Shown: positions 47,038 to 56,839, numbered from the stretch's first letter. The stretch is DNA of 64,000 bases from Acidimicrobiaceae bacterium (GCA_003155915.1 PMFA01000010.1:40350-104349), one strand, 5' to 3'. Made by a program: numbers and translations. Notes: generated by a model from the letters alone, not told the origin.

Positions 47038-49782
47038 ATGAACGATGTGAGCACTCGAGAAATAGAGACCGCCGAACCTGCCGGTTATCCCACGTCCTGG
47101 GAGTTCGACGGACTCTTGGCTGACGGCCAGGCGGTGCTCGTGCGACCGGTGAAACCGGGTGACGCGAAGGCGCTCGTCGGCCTGCACGTGCATCCTCAAC
47201 CTGGAGCACCACCGCGAATTTACGCCACACATCCGTCACTCATGGCGAGCGAGATGTCCCATTTCACGACGGTGGATTACCGAGAACGCATGGCGTTCGT
47301 GGTACTGGCAGAGGACCGTGTGGTCGCGTTCGCGAGTTTTGATCGCTTGAGTAAGAGCGAGTCCGAGGCGCAGATCGCCTTCGTCGTTGATGACTCGTTC
47401 CAGCACCGTGGAATCGCCACACTGCTCTTCGAGAGTTTGGTGGCCTACGCGTACGCGATGGGAGTACAACGCTTCGTGGCGGCCGTGTTGGAGCAGAACG
47501 CAAACATGCTCAATATCTTGACGTCAACGGGACTTCGTTCGACGAACGTCAACCAAGAAGGAACGGTGCGGATCGAAATCGACCTGCGCCCGACGGCCAA
47601 ATACCGAGAGCTGTGCGATGAGCGAGAGGCCAACGCCGAAGTCGCGAGTACTTCGGCAATATTGCGTCCGAAAACCGTCGCGGTCGTTGGGGCGGGACGG
47701 ACGCGCGGAAGCGCGGGTCATGAGGTCGTTCGCTCGATTCTCGCTGGCGATTTCTCAGGGACCGTCTATCCGGTGAACCCTTCGGCACGTTCCATATGCG
47801 GCGTGAAGGCCTTCGCGACCCTTTCGTTGATCCCCGAGACCATCGACCTCGCCATCATCGCGGTGCCGGCCAATCGTGTGGCGGGCGTCCTCGAAGAGGC
47901 CGCCTCGGTAGGTGTGCGAGCGGTGACCGTTATTACCGCCGGGTTCGCTGAAACCGGTCGTTCGGGAGCGCAGGCCGAGACTGAATTGCTCAAGGTTGCC
48001 CGGCGACACGGGATGCGCATCGTCGGACCCAACTGCCTCGGTCTCGTGAACACTGACCCACAAGTGCGAATGAACGCCACGTTTACCGGCCTTGATCCGT
48101 TGCCGGGTCACCTCGCTCTCGTGTCACAGTCCGGTGCGGTGGGCATCGTTCTCGCCGAACAGGCCAGTGCCGCCGGTCTGGGATTGTCCAGTTTCGTCTC
48201 GGTTGGCAACAAGCTCGACGTGAGTTCGAACGACCTGCTCTGCTACTTTGAACGCGACGAGCGGACCTCGGTCATCGCGCTCTATCTAGAGTCGCTCGGC
48301 AATCCCCGGAAGTTCGCGCGAATCGCCCGCCGCGTCGGCGCGCGCAAACCAATCGTCGCGCTGAAGGCCGGTAGGACCACGGCTGGAGTTCGGGGTGCTC
48401 GATCGCACACGGCGGCTGCGGCGTCGCCCGACATCACGGTGACCGCATTGTTACAGAGCGCCGGGGTGATCAAAGTCGATCGCTTCGAGGAGTTGTTGGA
48501 CGTGTCGGAGATCTTGTTGACCGGACGACTCCCCAGGGGTCGACGCATCGCGCTCGTGGGGAACTCCGGTGGTCCGTTGATCCTCGCGGCCGACGCGTGT
48601 GAGGCGGGCGGACTCGTGGTACCAGAGTTGGATGAGCCGACCACGGCGCAATTGAAAGATGCCCTCGTCGCCGCGGCGGCCTTCACGAATCCGGTCGATC
48701 TCACCGCAGACGGTACCGCCGCGAGCCTCGAAAAAGCGCTCGAAATCGTCCTCGACGATCCTTCTATTGACGCCGTGATCGTGGTGGTCACCGAAGTGGT
48801 CGCCCTAACCACGCGCGACGCGCGAGCGGCCATCGCCCAGGTGGCCAAGAAGCACGATAAGCCGGTCGTTGCGTGTCTTCTTGGTGCGTCAACGGTGAGT
48901 GTGTCCTACGGCGTCTCATTGGTCGGCGAGCTTCCTTCGCCCGAACGGGCCGCCGCCGCTCTCAATCACGTCTGTCGCTACGCCGAGTGGCGTCTGAACG
49001 ATTCTTCTTCGAGCGACGACGTCGGACAGCTCGCCGATGACACCAAGGTCCGCGCCATTGTGGCGTCGCGACTGGAGAGCAACCCCGAGGGGGGCTGGCT
49101 CGAACTCGAGGACGCGGCGGCATTACTCGAAGCCTGTGGCGTGCCGGTGCTGGCCACTCGAGCCGCGAACAGTGCCGAAGAGGCCGTCGCGGTCGCCGAG
49201 GAAATTGGTTTCCCGGTCGTGCTGAAGGCACGTTCCGGTTCACTCGTTCACAAATCGGACGTCGGGGGTGTTGTCCTGGGACTCGCGAGTGCCGAAGCTG
49301 TCCGCGAAGCGTATGCGGCGATGTCCAATCGGCTGGGTGAGCACATGGGTGGAGCCGTGCTCCAACCAATGACGCCAACTGGGGTTGAGGCAATTATCGG
49401 AATCGCCGTCGATCCCGATTTCGGCCCTGTCGTGATGGCCGGACTGGGCGGCGTGATGACTGATTTGCTCGGTGATCACGCATTCGCCGTTCCGCCGTTC
49501 AACCCGGGGACCGCCGAGGCAATGGTTCGGTCGCTTCGGGCCGCGCCATTGCTCGACGGCTATCGCGGCTCGGCTAAGGTCGATCGAGACGCTCTCATCT
49601 CGGTGCTCGAGTCGATTGCGAAGGTCGCTGAATTCGTTCCCGAGTTGGTGGAACTCGACCTCAACCCCGTCGTCGTTACCGCGAGCGGCGCGCTCGTCGT
49701 TGACTGCAAGGCACGTCTGGCCCCCGGACGAAATGGCCCAGGTCCGCTGTTTCGCGCGATGCGCTCAACGACTCGAGGCTGA
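47038..49782 (+). CDS. N-terminal GNAT fused to ADP-forming acyl-CoA synthetase / Pat-like protein acetyltransferase
   Basis: GNAT (VDDSFQHRGIATLLFESLVAYA), CoA-binding (VAVVGAGRTRGSAGHEVV), ligase SHTAAAASPD, ATP-grasp (GFPVVLKARSGSLVHKSDVGGVVLGL). Confidence 0.9.
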   Translation: MNDVSTREIETAEPAGYPTSWEFDGLLADGQAVLVRPVKPGDAKALVGLHVHPQPGAPPRIYATHPSLMASEMSHFTTVDYRERMAFVVLAEDRVVAFASFDRLSKSESEAQIAFVVDDSFQHRGIATLLFESLVAYAYAMGVQRFVAAVLEQNANMLNILTSTGLRSTNVNQEGTVRIEIDLRPTAKYRELCDEREANAEVASTSAILRPKTVAVVGAGRTRGSAGHEVVRSILAGDFSGTVYPVNPSARSICGVKAFATLSLIPETIDLAIIAVPANRVAGVLEEAASVGVRAVTVITAGFAETGRSGAQAETELLKVARRHGMRIVGPNCLGLVNTDPQVRMNATFTGLDPLPGHLALVSQSGAVGIVLAEQASAAGLGLSSFVSVGNKLDVSSNDLLCYFERDERTSVIALYLESLGNPRKFARIARRVGARKPIVALKAGRTTAGVRGARSHTAAAASPDITVTALLQSAGVIKVDRFEELLDVSEILLTGRLPRGRRIALVGNSGGPLILAADACEAGGLVVPELDEPTTAQLKDALVAAAAFTNPVDLTADGTAASLEKALEIVLDDPSIDAVIVVVTEVVALTTRDARAAIAQVAKKHDKPVVACLLGASTVSVSYGVSLVGELPSPERAAAALNHVCRYAEWRLNDSSSSDDVGQLADDTKVRAIVASRLESNPEGGWLELEDAAALLEACGVPVLATRAANSAEEAVAVAEEIGFPVVLKARSGSLVHKSDVGGVVLGLASAEAVREAYAAMSNRLGEHMGGAVLQPMTPTGVEAIIGIAVDPDFGPVVMAGLGGVMTDLLGDHAFAVPPFNPGTAEAMVRSLRAAPLLDGYRGSAKVDRDALISVLESIAKVAEFVPELVELDLNPVVVTASGALVVDCKARLAPGRNGPGPLFRAMRSTTRG

Positions 49783-49895
49783 TCAGTTCGGACGTCGTTT
49801 TACTCGTTGTCACGTTCCGTACGCTCGTCGGTGGAGATCGTAGTGACGGTAAGCTTCGGAGCGTCGAATCCCCATCGTCTGCAGAAAAGGGTGCG

Positions 49896-51524
49896 CTAGA
49901 TCTGCTCGGGAACCATTTCAATGGCCCCGCACGGGCATTCGCTCACGCATATGCCGCAGCCCTTACAGAAGTCGTAGTTGAACTCGTAGCGTTGAGTCCC
50001 GCCAAGTTTGATCACCGCGTTGTCGGGACACACCCCATAACAGTTGTCACATTCGAAGCAGTTGCCACAGGAAAGACAGCGACGGGCCTCGAACAGGGCG
50101 TTCTCCTCGTTGAGACCGCCGACGATCTCTTCGAAATTGTTCTGGCGTCGAGCGATCTCAAGTTCGGGACGGCGCGTACGCTCCGCGTCGGAGTAGTACC
50201 AGGTGTTGAGGTGATCGAACGTAGCCAATTCGTGTCGTGGCGAGTCGAGCAGTTCATGACCCGCGAGGTAGGCGTCGATACCGTGGGCGGCCCGCTTGCC
50301 GTGGCCGATGGCAATCGTCGCGGTTCGTTCTGAGGGCACCGCGTCGCCTCCGGCGAAGACGCCGTCGCTCGTCGCGCTCATAGAAGTCGAGACGCCGACG
50401 ACGCCATCGTCAATGGCGATGTCCGCGACGTGTTCCAAAAGAGAGAGGTCGCTGTCCTGGCCCAAAGCGAGGACGACGGCGTCCGCGCCCAGTTCTTCGA
50501 ACTCACCAGTGGGTACGGGGAATCCTTCGTCGTTGAGGCGCATCTTCTCGATCGTCAAGTGGTCACCCTCGAAGTTGCTGATGGTCGAGAGCCAACGCAC
50601 GGTAATGCCCTCTTTGAGCGCCTCTTCGAGTTCCACGTCATGGGCGGGCATCTGTTCGCGGCTTCTGCGATAGACAATGACCGCGTCGGTCGCATCCAAA
50701 CGACGAGCGGTGCGTGCCGCATCCAACGCCGTGTCACCGCCGCCGTAGACCACGACTCGGCGCCCGAGCAGGGGAACGTTGTCGTCGGCGACTTGGTGAA
50801 GATAGGAGACGGCATCGAGAATTCGCGCGGAGTCGCCCGAGGGGATCGCCACGCGGCGAGCCAACTGGGCGCCGACGCCGAGGAACACGGCGTCGAAGCC
50901 GCCCTCGCGTCGCTCGCGTTCGATGTCGTGCACGGTGTGGTTGAGTCGCACGTCCACGCCGAGATCGATGATGCGGTTGATCTCGGCGTCCAGCACGTCG
51001 CGAGGGAGTCGGTACGCGGGGATGCCGTAGCGCATCATGCCGCCGAGTTTCTCGCTCGCGTCAACCAGGTGGACTTGGTGGCCGAGTTGCCGGAGATGGT
51101 AGGCGACGCTTAAACCTGACGGTCCCGCGCCGACGACGAGCACGCGCTTGCCGGTGTCAACGCCGGGCGAGGGCAACGCCCATCCGCGTTCAATCGCGAG
51201 GTCGCCGAGGAACCGCTCGATGGCATTGATCCCAACAGCCTCATCGACTTGCACGCGATTGCACGCCGTTTCACACGGGTGGTAGCAGATCCGACCCATG
51301 ACGGCGGGAAATGGATTGTCCACCACGAGCTGGCGCCAGGCGGTCTCGTAGGCACCGGACTCGGCGTGGTAGAGCCACTGTTGGATGTTCTCCCCGGCGG
51401 GGCACGCGTCGTTGCACGGGGGGAGTCGATCAATGTACACCGGTCGCTCGACGCGCCACGAACCGGTGCGATTGGCGTGGCTCGAACCGACTTCGAGCGT
51501 TATCGCGAAGGGAAGTTCCGTCAT
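49896..51524 (-). CDS. GltD-like FAD/NAD(P) oxidoreductase with C-terminal 2[4Fe-4S] ferredoxin domain
   Basis: CNDACPAGENIQQWL, VVGAGPSGLSVAYHLRQLGHQV, VYGGGDTALDAARTARRL; C-terminal C-x2-C-x3-C and CKGCGICVSECPCGAI. Confidence 0.9.
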   Translation of the reverse strand: MTELPFAITLEVGSSHANRTGSWRVERPVYIDRLPPCNDACPAGENIQQWLYHAESGAYETAWRQLVVDNPFPAVMGRICYHPCETACNRVQVDEAVGINAIERFLGDLAIERGWALPSPGVDTGKRVLVVGAGPSGLSVAYHLRQLGHQVHLVDASEKLGGMMRYGIPAYRLPRDVLDAEINRIIDLGVDVRLNHTVHDIERERREGGFDAVFLGVGAQLARRVAIPSGDSARILDAVSYLHQVADDNVPLLGRRVVVYGGGDTALDAARTARRLDATDAVIVYRRSREQMPAHDVELEEALKEGITVRWLSTISNFEGDHLTIEKMRLNDEGFPVPTGEFEELGADAVVLALGQDSDLSLLEHVADIAIDDGVVGVSTSMSATSDGVFAGGDAVPSERTATIAIGHGKRAAHGIDAYLAGHELLDSPRHELATFDHLNTWYYSDAERTRRPELEIARRQNNFEEIVGGLNEENALFEARRCLSCGNCFECDNCYGVCPDNAVIKLGGTQRYEFNYDFCKGCGICVSECPCGAIEMVPEQI

Positions 51525-52558
51525 GCTGACACCTCTCGAGTTATTTCGGCGGGCGCGTCTTCGGCCAAGAGTCCGTAGAGCGCGATGTTCTGATCAGCCA
51601 TCGCTTGGATTCGAGCAACGATGTCGGGCCGTCCGGATCCCGCGAAGAGATGGCGAAAGCGCTTCTGAATCGAGAGATACGATTCGACGCTCGTGCGATG
51701 ACGGATCTTTGAGACGCCGGTGACGACACCGTTCTCGGCTTCGAATACCGGGAAGAGACCGGTCTCCTGAGCGAGGCGAGCGACCTTGATCGTGTCGCAC
51801 GAGGCCGATCCCCAACCGAGCGGGCAGGGCACGAGAATATGCAGGTAACGCGCGCCGTGCAGTTGCATTGCGTGTTCGACCTTGTTCTCCAGATCGTGCA
51901 AGTCTGCGACCGTCGCGGTCGCGACGTAGGAGATGCCGTGCGCCATGGCCAGACGCGGCATGTCCTTTCCCTGACCGAACACGTTGCCCGGTTCGGGTCC
52001 GACCGCCTCGGTGGTCGCCGTGCGCGCCGCTGGCGGCGTGGCGCCTGAACGCTGCACGCCGGTGTTCATGTACGCCTCATTGTCGTAGCAGATGAAGAGG
52101 ACATCGTCATTGCGTTCGAACATGCCCGAGAGGCACCCGAATCCAATGTCGACGGTCCCTCCGTCGCCCGCCTGCGCGACGACGCGAACGTCGTTCATGC
52201 CCTTGACCTTCATGGCGGCCGCGACGCCGGTGGCGACGGCCGGCGCGTTCCCGAACAGGGAGTGAAGCCAGGCGATGCGCCACGACGTCTCGGGGTAGGG
52301 CGTCGAGAAAACCTCGAGACATCCCGTGGCGTTCACTGCGATGAGTTGACCACCCGTAGCGCGCATCGCCGCGTCGAGTGCGTAGCGTGCGCCGAGCGCC
52401 TCACCGCACCCCTGGCACGCCCGATGTCCGGAATCGAGTGAATCGAATCGTTGCGGATCGGACTGGACCGTTCGATCACTGACTTCCAGCAGACGATTGC
52501 CCACGGCAAAACTTCCGACTTGATAAAAGTGAACGGGTTGTCGAGTCATGATGATCAT
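51521..52558 (-). CDS. porB: 2-oxoacid:ferredoxin oxidoreductase beta (TPP) subunit
   Basis: GHRACQGCGEALGARYALDAAMRA, QAGDGGTVDIGFGCLSGMFERNDDVLFICYDNEAYMNTGVQRSGATP. Confidence 0.92.
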   Translation of the reverse strand: MIIMTRQPVHFYQVGSFAVGNRLLEVSDRTVQSDPQRFDSLDSGHRACQGCGEALGARYALDAAMRATGGQLIAVNATGCLEVFSTPYPETSWRIAWLHSLFGNAPAVATGVAAAMKVKGMNDVRVVAQAGDGGTVDIGFGCLSGMFERNDDVLFICYDNEAYMNTGVQRSGATPPAARTATTEAVGPEPGNVFGQGKDMPRLAMAHGISYVATATVADLHDLENKVEHAMQLHGARYLHILVPCPLGWGSASCDTIKVARLAQETGLFPVFEAENGVVTGVSKIRHRTSVESYLSIQKRFRHLFAGSGRPDIVARIQAMADQNIALYGLLAEDAPAEITREVSA

Positions 52559-53808
52559 CCGATCCTGGAGGCGACGGTGCCGAGGTCCGAGAGGACGTTC
52601 TCGGCGGACGGCCCGCTTCGACGCTGCGTATCAATCCGGGCGCGCTCGGACTCGACGATGTCGAGGTCAAGGTCCAAGAAGGTGACCGAATCTAGCCGAC
52701 CATGAACAGCGTCATCGAGGATTGCTTCAAGGGAATGCTGCGTGATCGCGCGACCACCCAGACCAGCGACGACGGAGTGAAGCGAAATCGTGGCGTCGTG
52801 CGTGGCTGAGGCGACGTCGGCCGAGAGCACACCACCGTAGCCCACGCTGAAGGCCTTTTCGATGACGATCACCCGTTGGGCGTTCGCGAGCGCGCGTCGC
52901 ACTTCGTCAAAGGGGAACGGCCGAAACGTGGTGATGCCAACGACCCCCACCCGGTCGCCCAGAGCACGACGCTGATCGACGGCATCTTTGATCGTGCCGA
53001 GAACCGAACCCAGCGCGACGACGATGGTGGTGGCGTCGTTCGTCTCATACGAGTGGATTAGCCCGCCGCTTTCGCGACCGAACGTTGAAGCGAACTGTGA
53101 CGCGAGTACGGGAATCAAATCGAGGGCATCAAGTTGACGCAGGTGCGAGAGGTACCGAACTTCGGTGAAGGCTTCGGGTCCCACCATTGCGCCAATGGAG
53201 ATTGGGTGAGCGGGATCGAGCACTTGACGTGGCTCGTAGCTCGGCAGGAATGCGTCGACGTCGCGTTGATCGGGCACGTCGATGCCTTCGACGGCGTGCG
53301 TCAGGATGAAGCCGTCCATGCAGACCATGACCGGTAGCGAGAGTTCCTCGGCCAAGCGGAACGCGAGAACGTGCAGGTCCGCGGCCTCCTGGTTGGTCTC
53401 GGCGAAGAGCTGAATCCAGCCGGCGTCGCGAGCGGCCATCGCGTCGCTGTGATCGTTCCAAATATTGATGGGAGCTCCGATCGCACGGTTGGCCAGCGTC
53501 ATCACGATTGGCAGTCCGAGGCCGGCGGCGTTGTAGACCGCCTCCATCATGAACAGCAGCCCTTGGCTGGCCGTCGCGGTGTAGGCCCTCGCGCCGGCCG
53601 CGGACGCGCCGATCGACACCGACATGGCCGCGAACTCCGACTCGACGTTGATGAACTCGCACGGCGAGAGCTGTCCCGCCTTTACCATCTCGCCAATCGC
53701 TTCGATTATGTGCGTCTGGGGGGAGATGGGATACGCGCAGACCACCTCGGGTCGACAGCGCGCGACGGTTTCGGCAACCCCTCTTGAACCCTCAATTTGT
53801 CGTAGCAC
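52555..53808 (-). CDS. porA: 2-oxoacid:ferredoxin oxidoreductase alpha subunit
   Basis: AYPISPQTHIIEAIGEMV, ESEFAAMSVSIGASAAGARAYTATASQGLLFM; GTG 53808 preferred over ORF-track start 54063. Confidence 0.92.
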   Translation of the reverse strand: MLRQIEGSRGVAETVARCRPEVVCAYPISPQTHIIEAIGEMVKAGQLSPCEFINVESEFAAMSVSIGASAAGARAYTATASQGLLFMMEAVYNAAGLGLPIVMTLANRAIGAPINIWNDHSDAMAARDAGWIQLFAETNQEAADLHVLAFRLAEELSLPVMVCMDGFILTHAVEGIDVPDQRDVDAFLPSYEPRQVLDPAHPISIGAMVGPEAFTEVRYLSHLRQLDALDLIPVLASQFASTFGRESGGLIHSYETNDATTIVVALGSVLGTIKDAVDQRRALGDRVGVVGITTFRPFPFDEVRRALANAQRVIVIEKAFSVGYGGVLSADVASATHDATISLHSVVAGLGGRAITQHSLEAILDDAVHGRLDSVTFLDLDLDIVESERARIDTQRRSGPSAENVLSDLGTVASRIG

Positions 53809-54382
53809 GGTCGAACTCCTCTTCTGCCTTCGCGACCAGTTGGTAGGCCGCCGTGGCGGCGGCCACGTTTTGATCTCCGGTGGCACCCGTGAATCGTTCA
53901 CCAATGGCCGTCGTGATTGACTCGAGAGTGACTTGTCCGGTGAGCGCGGCGAAACCGCCGAGCAATACGGCATTGGGTAACGGGCGCCCGAGGTACTCAA
54001 GGGCGATTTCGGTCGCCGGGCAGGTGAGGAGGCGCTCGCGGTGGAACGTGCGCAAGTAGTCACCGAGTCCCAGTTCGTCGAAGCTCTTCGAGGTGTTGAT
54101 CAGCACGTAGCCTTCGGTCGAGAGCCCGGCAAAGACATCCACTTGATGAAGAAGCGTCACGTCTTGGATTATCAGGGCATCGGGCTTTATTACGGGTTCG
54201 CGACTGCGGATCGGTCGATTGTCGATGCGACAAAACGAAACCACGGGCGCACCCGTGCGTTCCGAACCAAAACTAGGGAATGCTTGGGAGAACTTACCTT
54301 CGTCGAACGCGGCGACCGAGAGCATCTCGGCGGCGGTGACGACACCCTGTCCTCCCCGACCATGGAAGCGGATCTGGAACAC
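53792..54382 (-). CDS. porG: 2-oxoacid:ferredoxin oxidoreductase gamma subunit
   Basis: FQIRFHGRGGQGVVTAAEMLSVAAFDEGKFSQAFPSFGSERTGAPVVSF; GTG 54382 preferred. Confidence 0.92.
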   Translation of the reverse strand: MFQIRFHGRGGQGVVTAAEMLSVAAFDEGKFSQAFPSFGSERTGAPVVSFCRIDNRPIRSREPVIKPDALIIQDVTLLHQVDVFAGLSTEGYVLINTSKSFDELGLGDYLRTFHRERLLTCPATEIALEYLGRPLPNAVLLGGFAALTGQVTLESITTAIGERFTGATGDQNVAAATAAYQLVAKAEEEFDRATTN

Positions 54383-54396
54383 GAGTCCGCCTCGCG

Positions 54397-55410
54397 CTAT
54401 CTGCGCTCGGCGGAGCCGACCAACGAGGCCAGGTCCGCCAAACGGCTCGAGTAACCCGTCTCGTTGTCGTACCATCCGAGAACTTTCACCAGGTTGCCCT
54501 GAGCCATGGTGAGGCCGGAATCGAAGACGCACGAGGCGGGTGAGTTGACGATGTCACTGGATACGAGGGGTTCGTCCGAATATTCGAGCAGTCCCGCCAA
54601 TCTCCCCACGCCGGCGGCGCTGCGATACGCGTCATTTATCTCGTCGACGCTCGGCGTCGCACGCAGCGTCGCGACCAAGTCGGTGATCGACACGTCGGGG
54701 ATAGGAACGCGCAGGGCGAGACCGTCAAGGTGCCCCGCCACGCTGGGCATCACGAGCCCCGTGGCTCGTGCGGCGCCAGTGGTCGTTGGAACGATGTTGA
54801 TGGCCGCTCCCCGAGCCCGGCGAGGGTCTTTGTGGAGCGCGTCGACCAGGTTCTGGTCATCGGTGTAGGCGTGCACCGTCGTCATGAAACCATCTTCGAT
54901 GCCGAAGGCTTCGTCGAGCACTTTCACGAGGGGTGCCAAACAGTTCGTCGTGCACGATGCGTTCGAGATGATGAAGTGCTTCTCCGGATCGAACTGATCA
55001 TCATTGATTCCCATGACAAATGTCGCGTCGGGATCTTGCGCCGGGGCAGAGATAATCACACGCGTCGCACCCGCTTCGAGGTGATTCGTGGCCTTTTCGC
55101 GCTTGGTGTACTTGCCCGTCGATTCGACAACGACGTCAATGCCCAATTCGCTCCATGGCAGAGCTTTTGCATCGGCCTCGGCGAGCATCTGAATGCGGCG
55201 CTCGCCCACGATCATCACTTGCTCGTCAACGTTCACGGGCTCCGCGAACCGACCGTGTACGGAGTCTCGTGCGAACAACCGAGCGAGCGCCGCGGGGGCG
55301 CCAAGGTCGTTGATCGCCACGATTTCGAGTTCGGGGTGAAAGGTGAGCGCCGATCGGAGCATGGATCGTCCCGTGCGCCCAAAACCGTTGATTGCAATAC
55401 GAATTGTCAT
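54397..55410 (-). CDS. gap: Glyceraldehyde-3-phosphate dehydrogenase, type I
   Basis: IRIAINGFGRTGRSMLR, SNASCTTNCLAPLVKVL, WYDNETGYSSRLADL. Confidence 0.96.
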   Translation of the reverse strand: MTIRIAINGFGRTGRSMLRSALTFHPELEIVAINDLGAPAALARLFARDSVHGRFAEPVNVDEQVMIVGERRIQMLAEADAKALPWSELGIDVVVESTGKYTKREKATNHLEAGATRVIISAPAQDPDATFVMGINDDQFDPEKHFIISNASCTTNCLAPLVKVLDEAFGIEDGFMTTVHAYTDDQNLVDALHKDPRRARGAAINIVPTTTGAARATGLVMPSVAGHLDGLALRVPIPDVSITDLVATLRATPSVDEINDAYRSAAGVGRLAGLLEYSDEPLVSSDIVNSPASCVFDSGLTMAQGNLVKVLGWYDNETGYSSRLADLASLVGSAERR

Positions 55411-55488
55411 CTGAACTCCTTCGCTCCGACACGAAATCGCTCTTCTCGTGTTGAGTTCAGTTTCGTTCCACTACGAGTGGACGTTGTA

Positions 55489-55502
55489 GGGCCAAACGTC
55501 AC
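55489..55502 (-). promoter_or_regulatory. DosR-like box upstream of gap-por operon
   Basis: Minus strand GTGAC-GTTT-GGCCC (followed by TAC), 79 nt before the gap start. Confidence 0.5.
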
Positions 55503-55617
55503 TAGTTATGGGCTAATACGCGATGCCGACCAGGAGCGATGACTACATCAACGCCATCGTCACCATGTTGTCCAGCATGCGGTTTCGCCCCGTCGGGTGG
55601 CGTGGACGAGTTTTGGT

Positions 55618-56634
55618 CTAGAGGTCGCGGGCGACGAAATTGGCAGGTGCGGCGTCGAGGTGACGGATGAGGTCGTCGTGTCGCAGAAGACCGCTCTGTG
55701 TCCCGTATTGGCTCGACGTGGTGGCTGCATTTATCGGAGGCCACCGCAAGGCTTCGCGTAAGGAAAGGCCACTCACGATGGCGGCAACCATCGTCGAGGC
55801 GAAGGCGTCTCCGGCCCCCGTGATGTCAATTGGGGGAAAGGCGTCGACGTAGGCATCGATTTGTAGTCGTTCGGAGTCGTGCGCGGCAATGGCTCCATCG
55901 CTTTCGTCGAACACCACAACGTTGCTGGCTCCGAGCTTCAATAGATCATCGAGAAGGTGCTTCGAGTCGCTCGAGGAAGTACCAGTGATGATATTGGCGG
56001 CGGCACGGCTGCAGAGGAGCAATTCGGCTCTGGCGTAAAGACGAGCGAGTCGTTTGGTACCCGCCTCCAACTGGAAGGTGCCGGGTTGGAAGGCCAGTCG
56101 TACGTTCGGGAAACTGTCCAACCAGTCGGCGAGTTCGTCTTGGTACGCCAGCGCGTCGGGGCCGAGGGAGTTGATGTACAGCCAGGTTGGAACTTCGTAG
56201 TCTCGGAAACCCTTCCACTTGTAGTTGAAGTCGGCGTGGCGCACGAGGATGGTCCGCTCGGCTCCCAGTGTGAGGACAAAGTTTCGAACGGTGTGACTCG
56301 GCGAATCGACGTGTATGAGGCTCGTGTCGACGTCCTCGCCGCGCATCGCACTGAGCATGTCGAGCCCAATTTGATCGTGGGCGAGATAACTGGCCAGGCC
56401 CACTCGTAGCCCCAGTCGCGCCATCGCCACCGCCGCGTTCGCGGCGCTGCCGCCGGTAGCCGGCAATGAGTCATCTTCGATGACGAGCTTCGTGCCCAGC
56501 GGAATCTCGAGCCATCGCCCGTCATCGTCGACGCGAACGTGTACGGCGCCTTCGGGTAGGCGGATGAACTCGTCGGTGACGACGTCACCGAGGCTGACGA
56601 CGTCGAAATTCTGTGCGCCGGTCACGAATCCCAT
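55618..56634 (-). CDS. PfkB-family carbohydrate kinase
   Basis: TGGSAANAAVAMARLGLRVGLASYLAHDQIG, DITGAGDAFASTMVAAI; ATG 56634 preferred. Confidence 0.88.
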   Translation of the reverse strand: MGFVTGAQNFDVVSLGDVVTDEFIRLPEGAVHVRVDDDGRWLEIPLGTKLVIEDDSLPATGGSAANAAVAMARLGLRVGLASYLAHDQIGLDMLSAMRGEDVDTSLIHVDSPSHTVRNFVLTLGAERTILVRHADFNYKWKGFRDYEVPTWLYINSLGPDALAYQDELADWLDSFPNVRLAFQPGTFQLEAGTKRLARLYARAELLLCSRAAANIITGTSSSDSKHLLDDLLKLGASNVVVFDESDGAIAAHDSERLQIDAYVDAFPPIDITGAGDAFASTMVAAIVSGLSLREALRWPPINAATTSSQYGTQSGLLRHDDLIRHLDAAPANFVARDL

Positions 56635-56839
56635 TGAAAACCTCCATATTTGTGTTGCGTAGAGACGGCTGGACCTGTACGGTCGTTGCGAACTTCGAGT
56701 CGCAGTGCACTTTCGGGGAGTTGACGATCGAGACATTCGAATCCATGGGCGGGGCACACCAGTGCGTCACACGAGAGCATTGATAGAAGCCTAGGCCGAC
56801 GGCCCGTTCAGCGAAGACGACGACAGATATGGTGACCAC

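Noticed and set aside
53809-54063. N-terminal extension of porA in the ORF track (52555..54063)
   Set aside because: The first ~85 aa lie antisense-frame over porG and are low complexity; GTG 53808 gives the conserved N-terminus.
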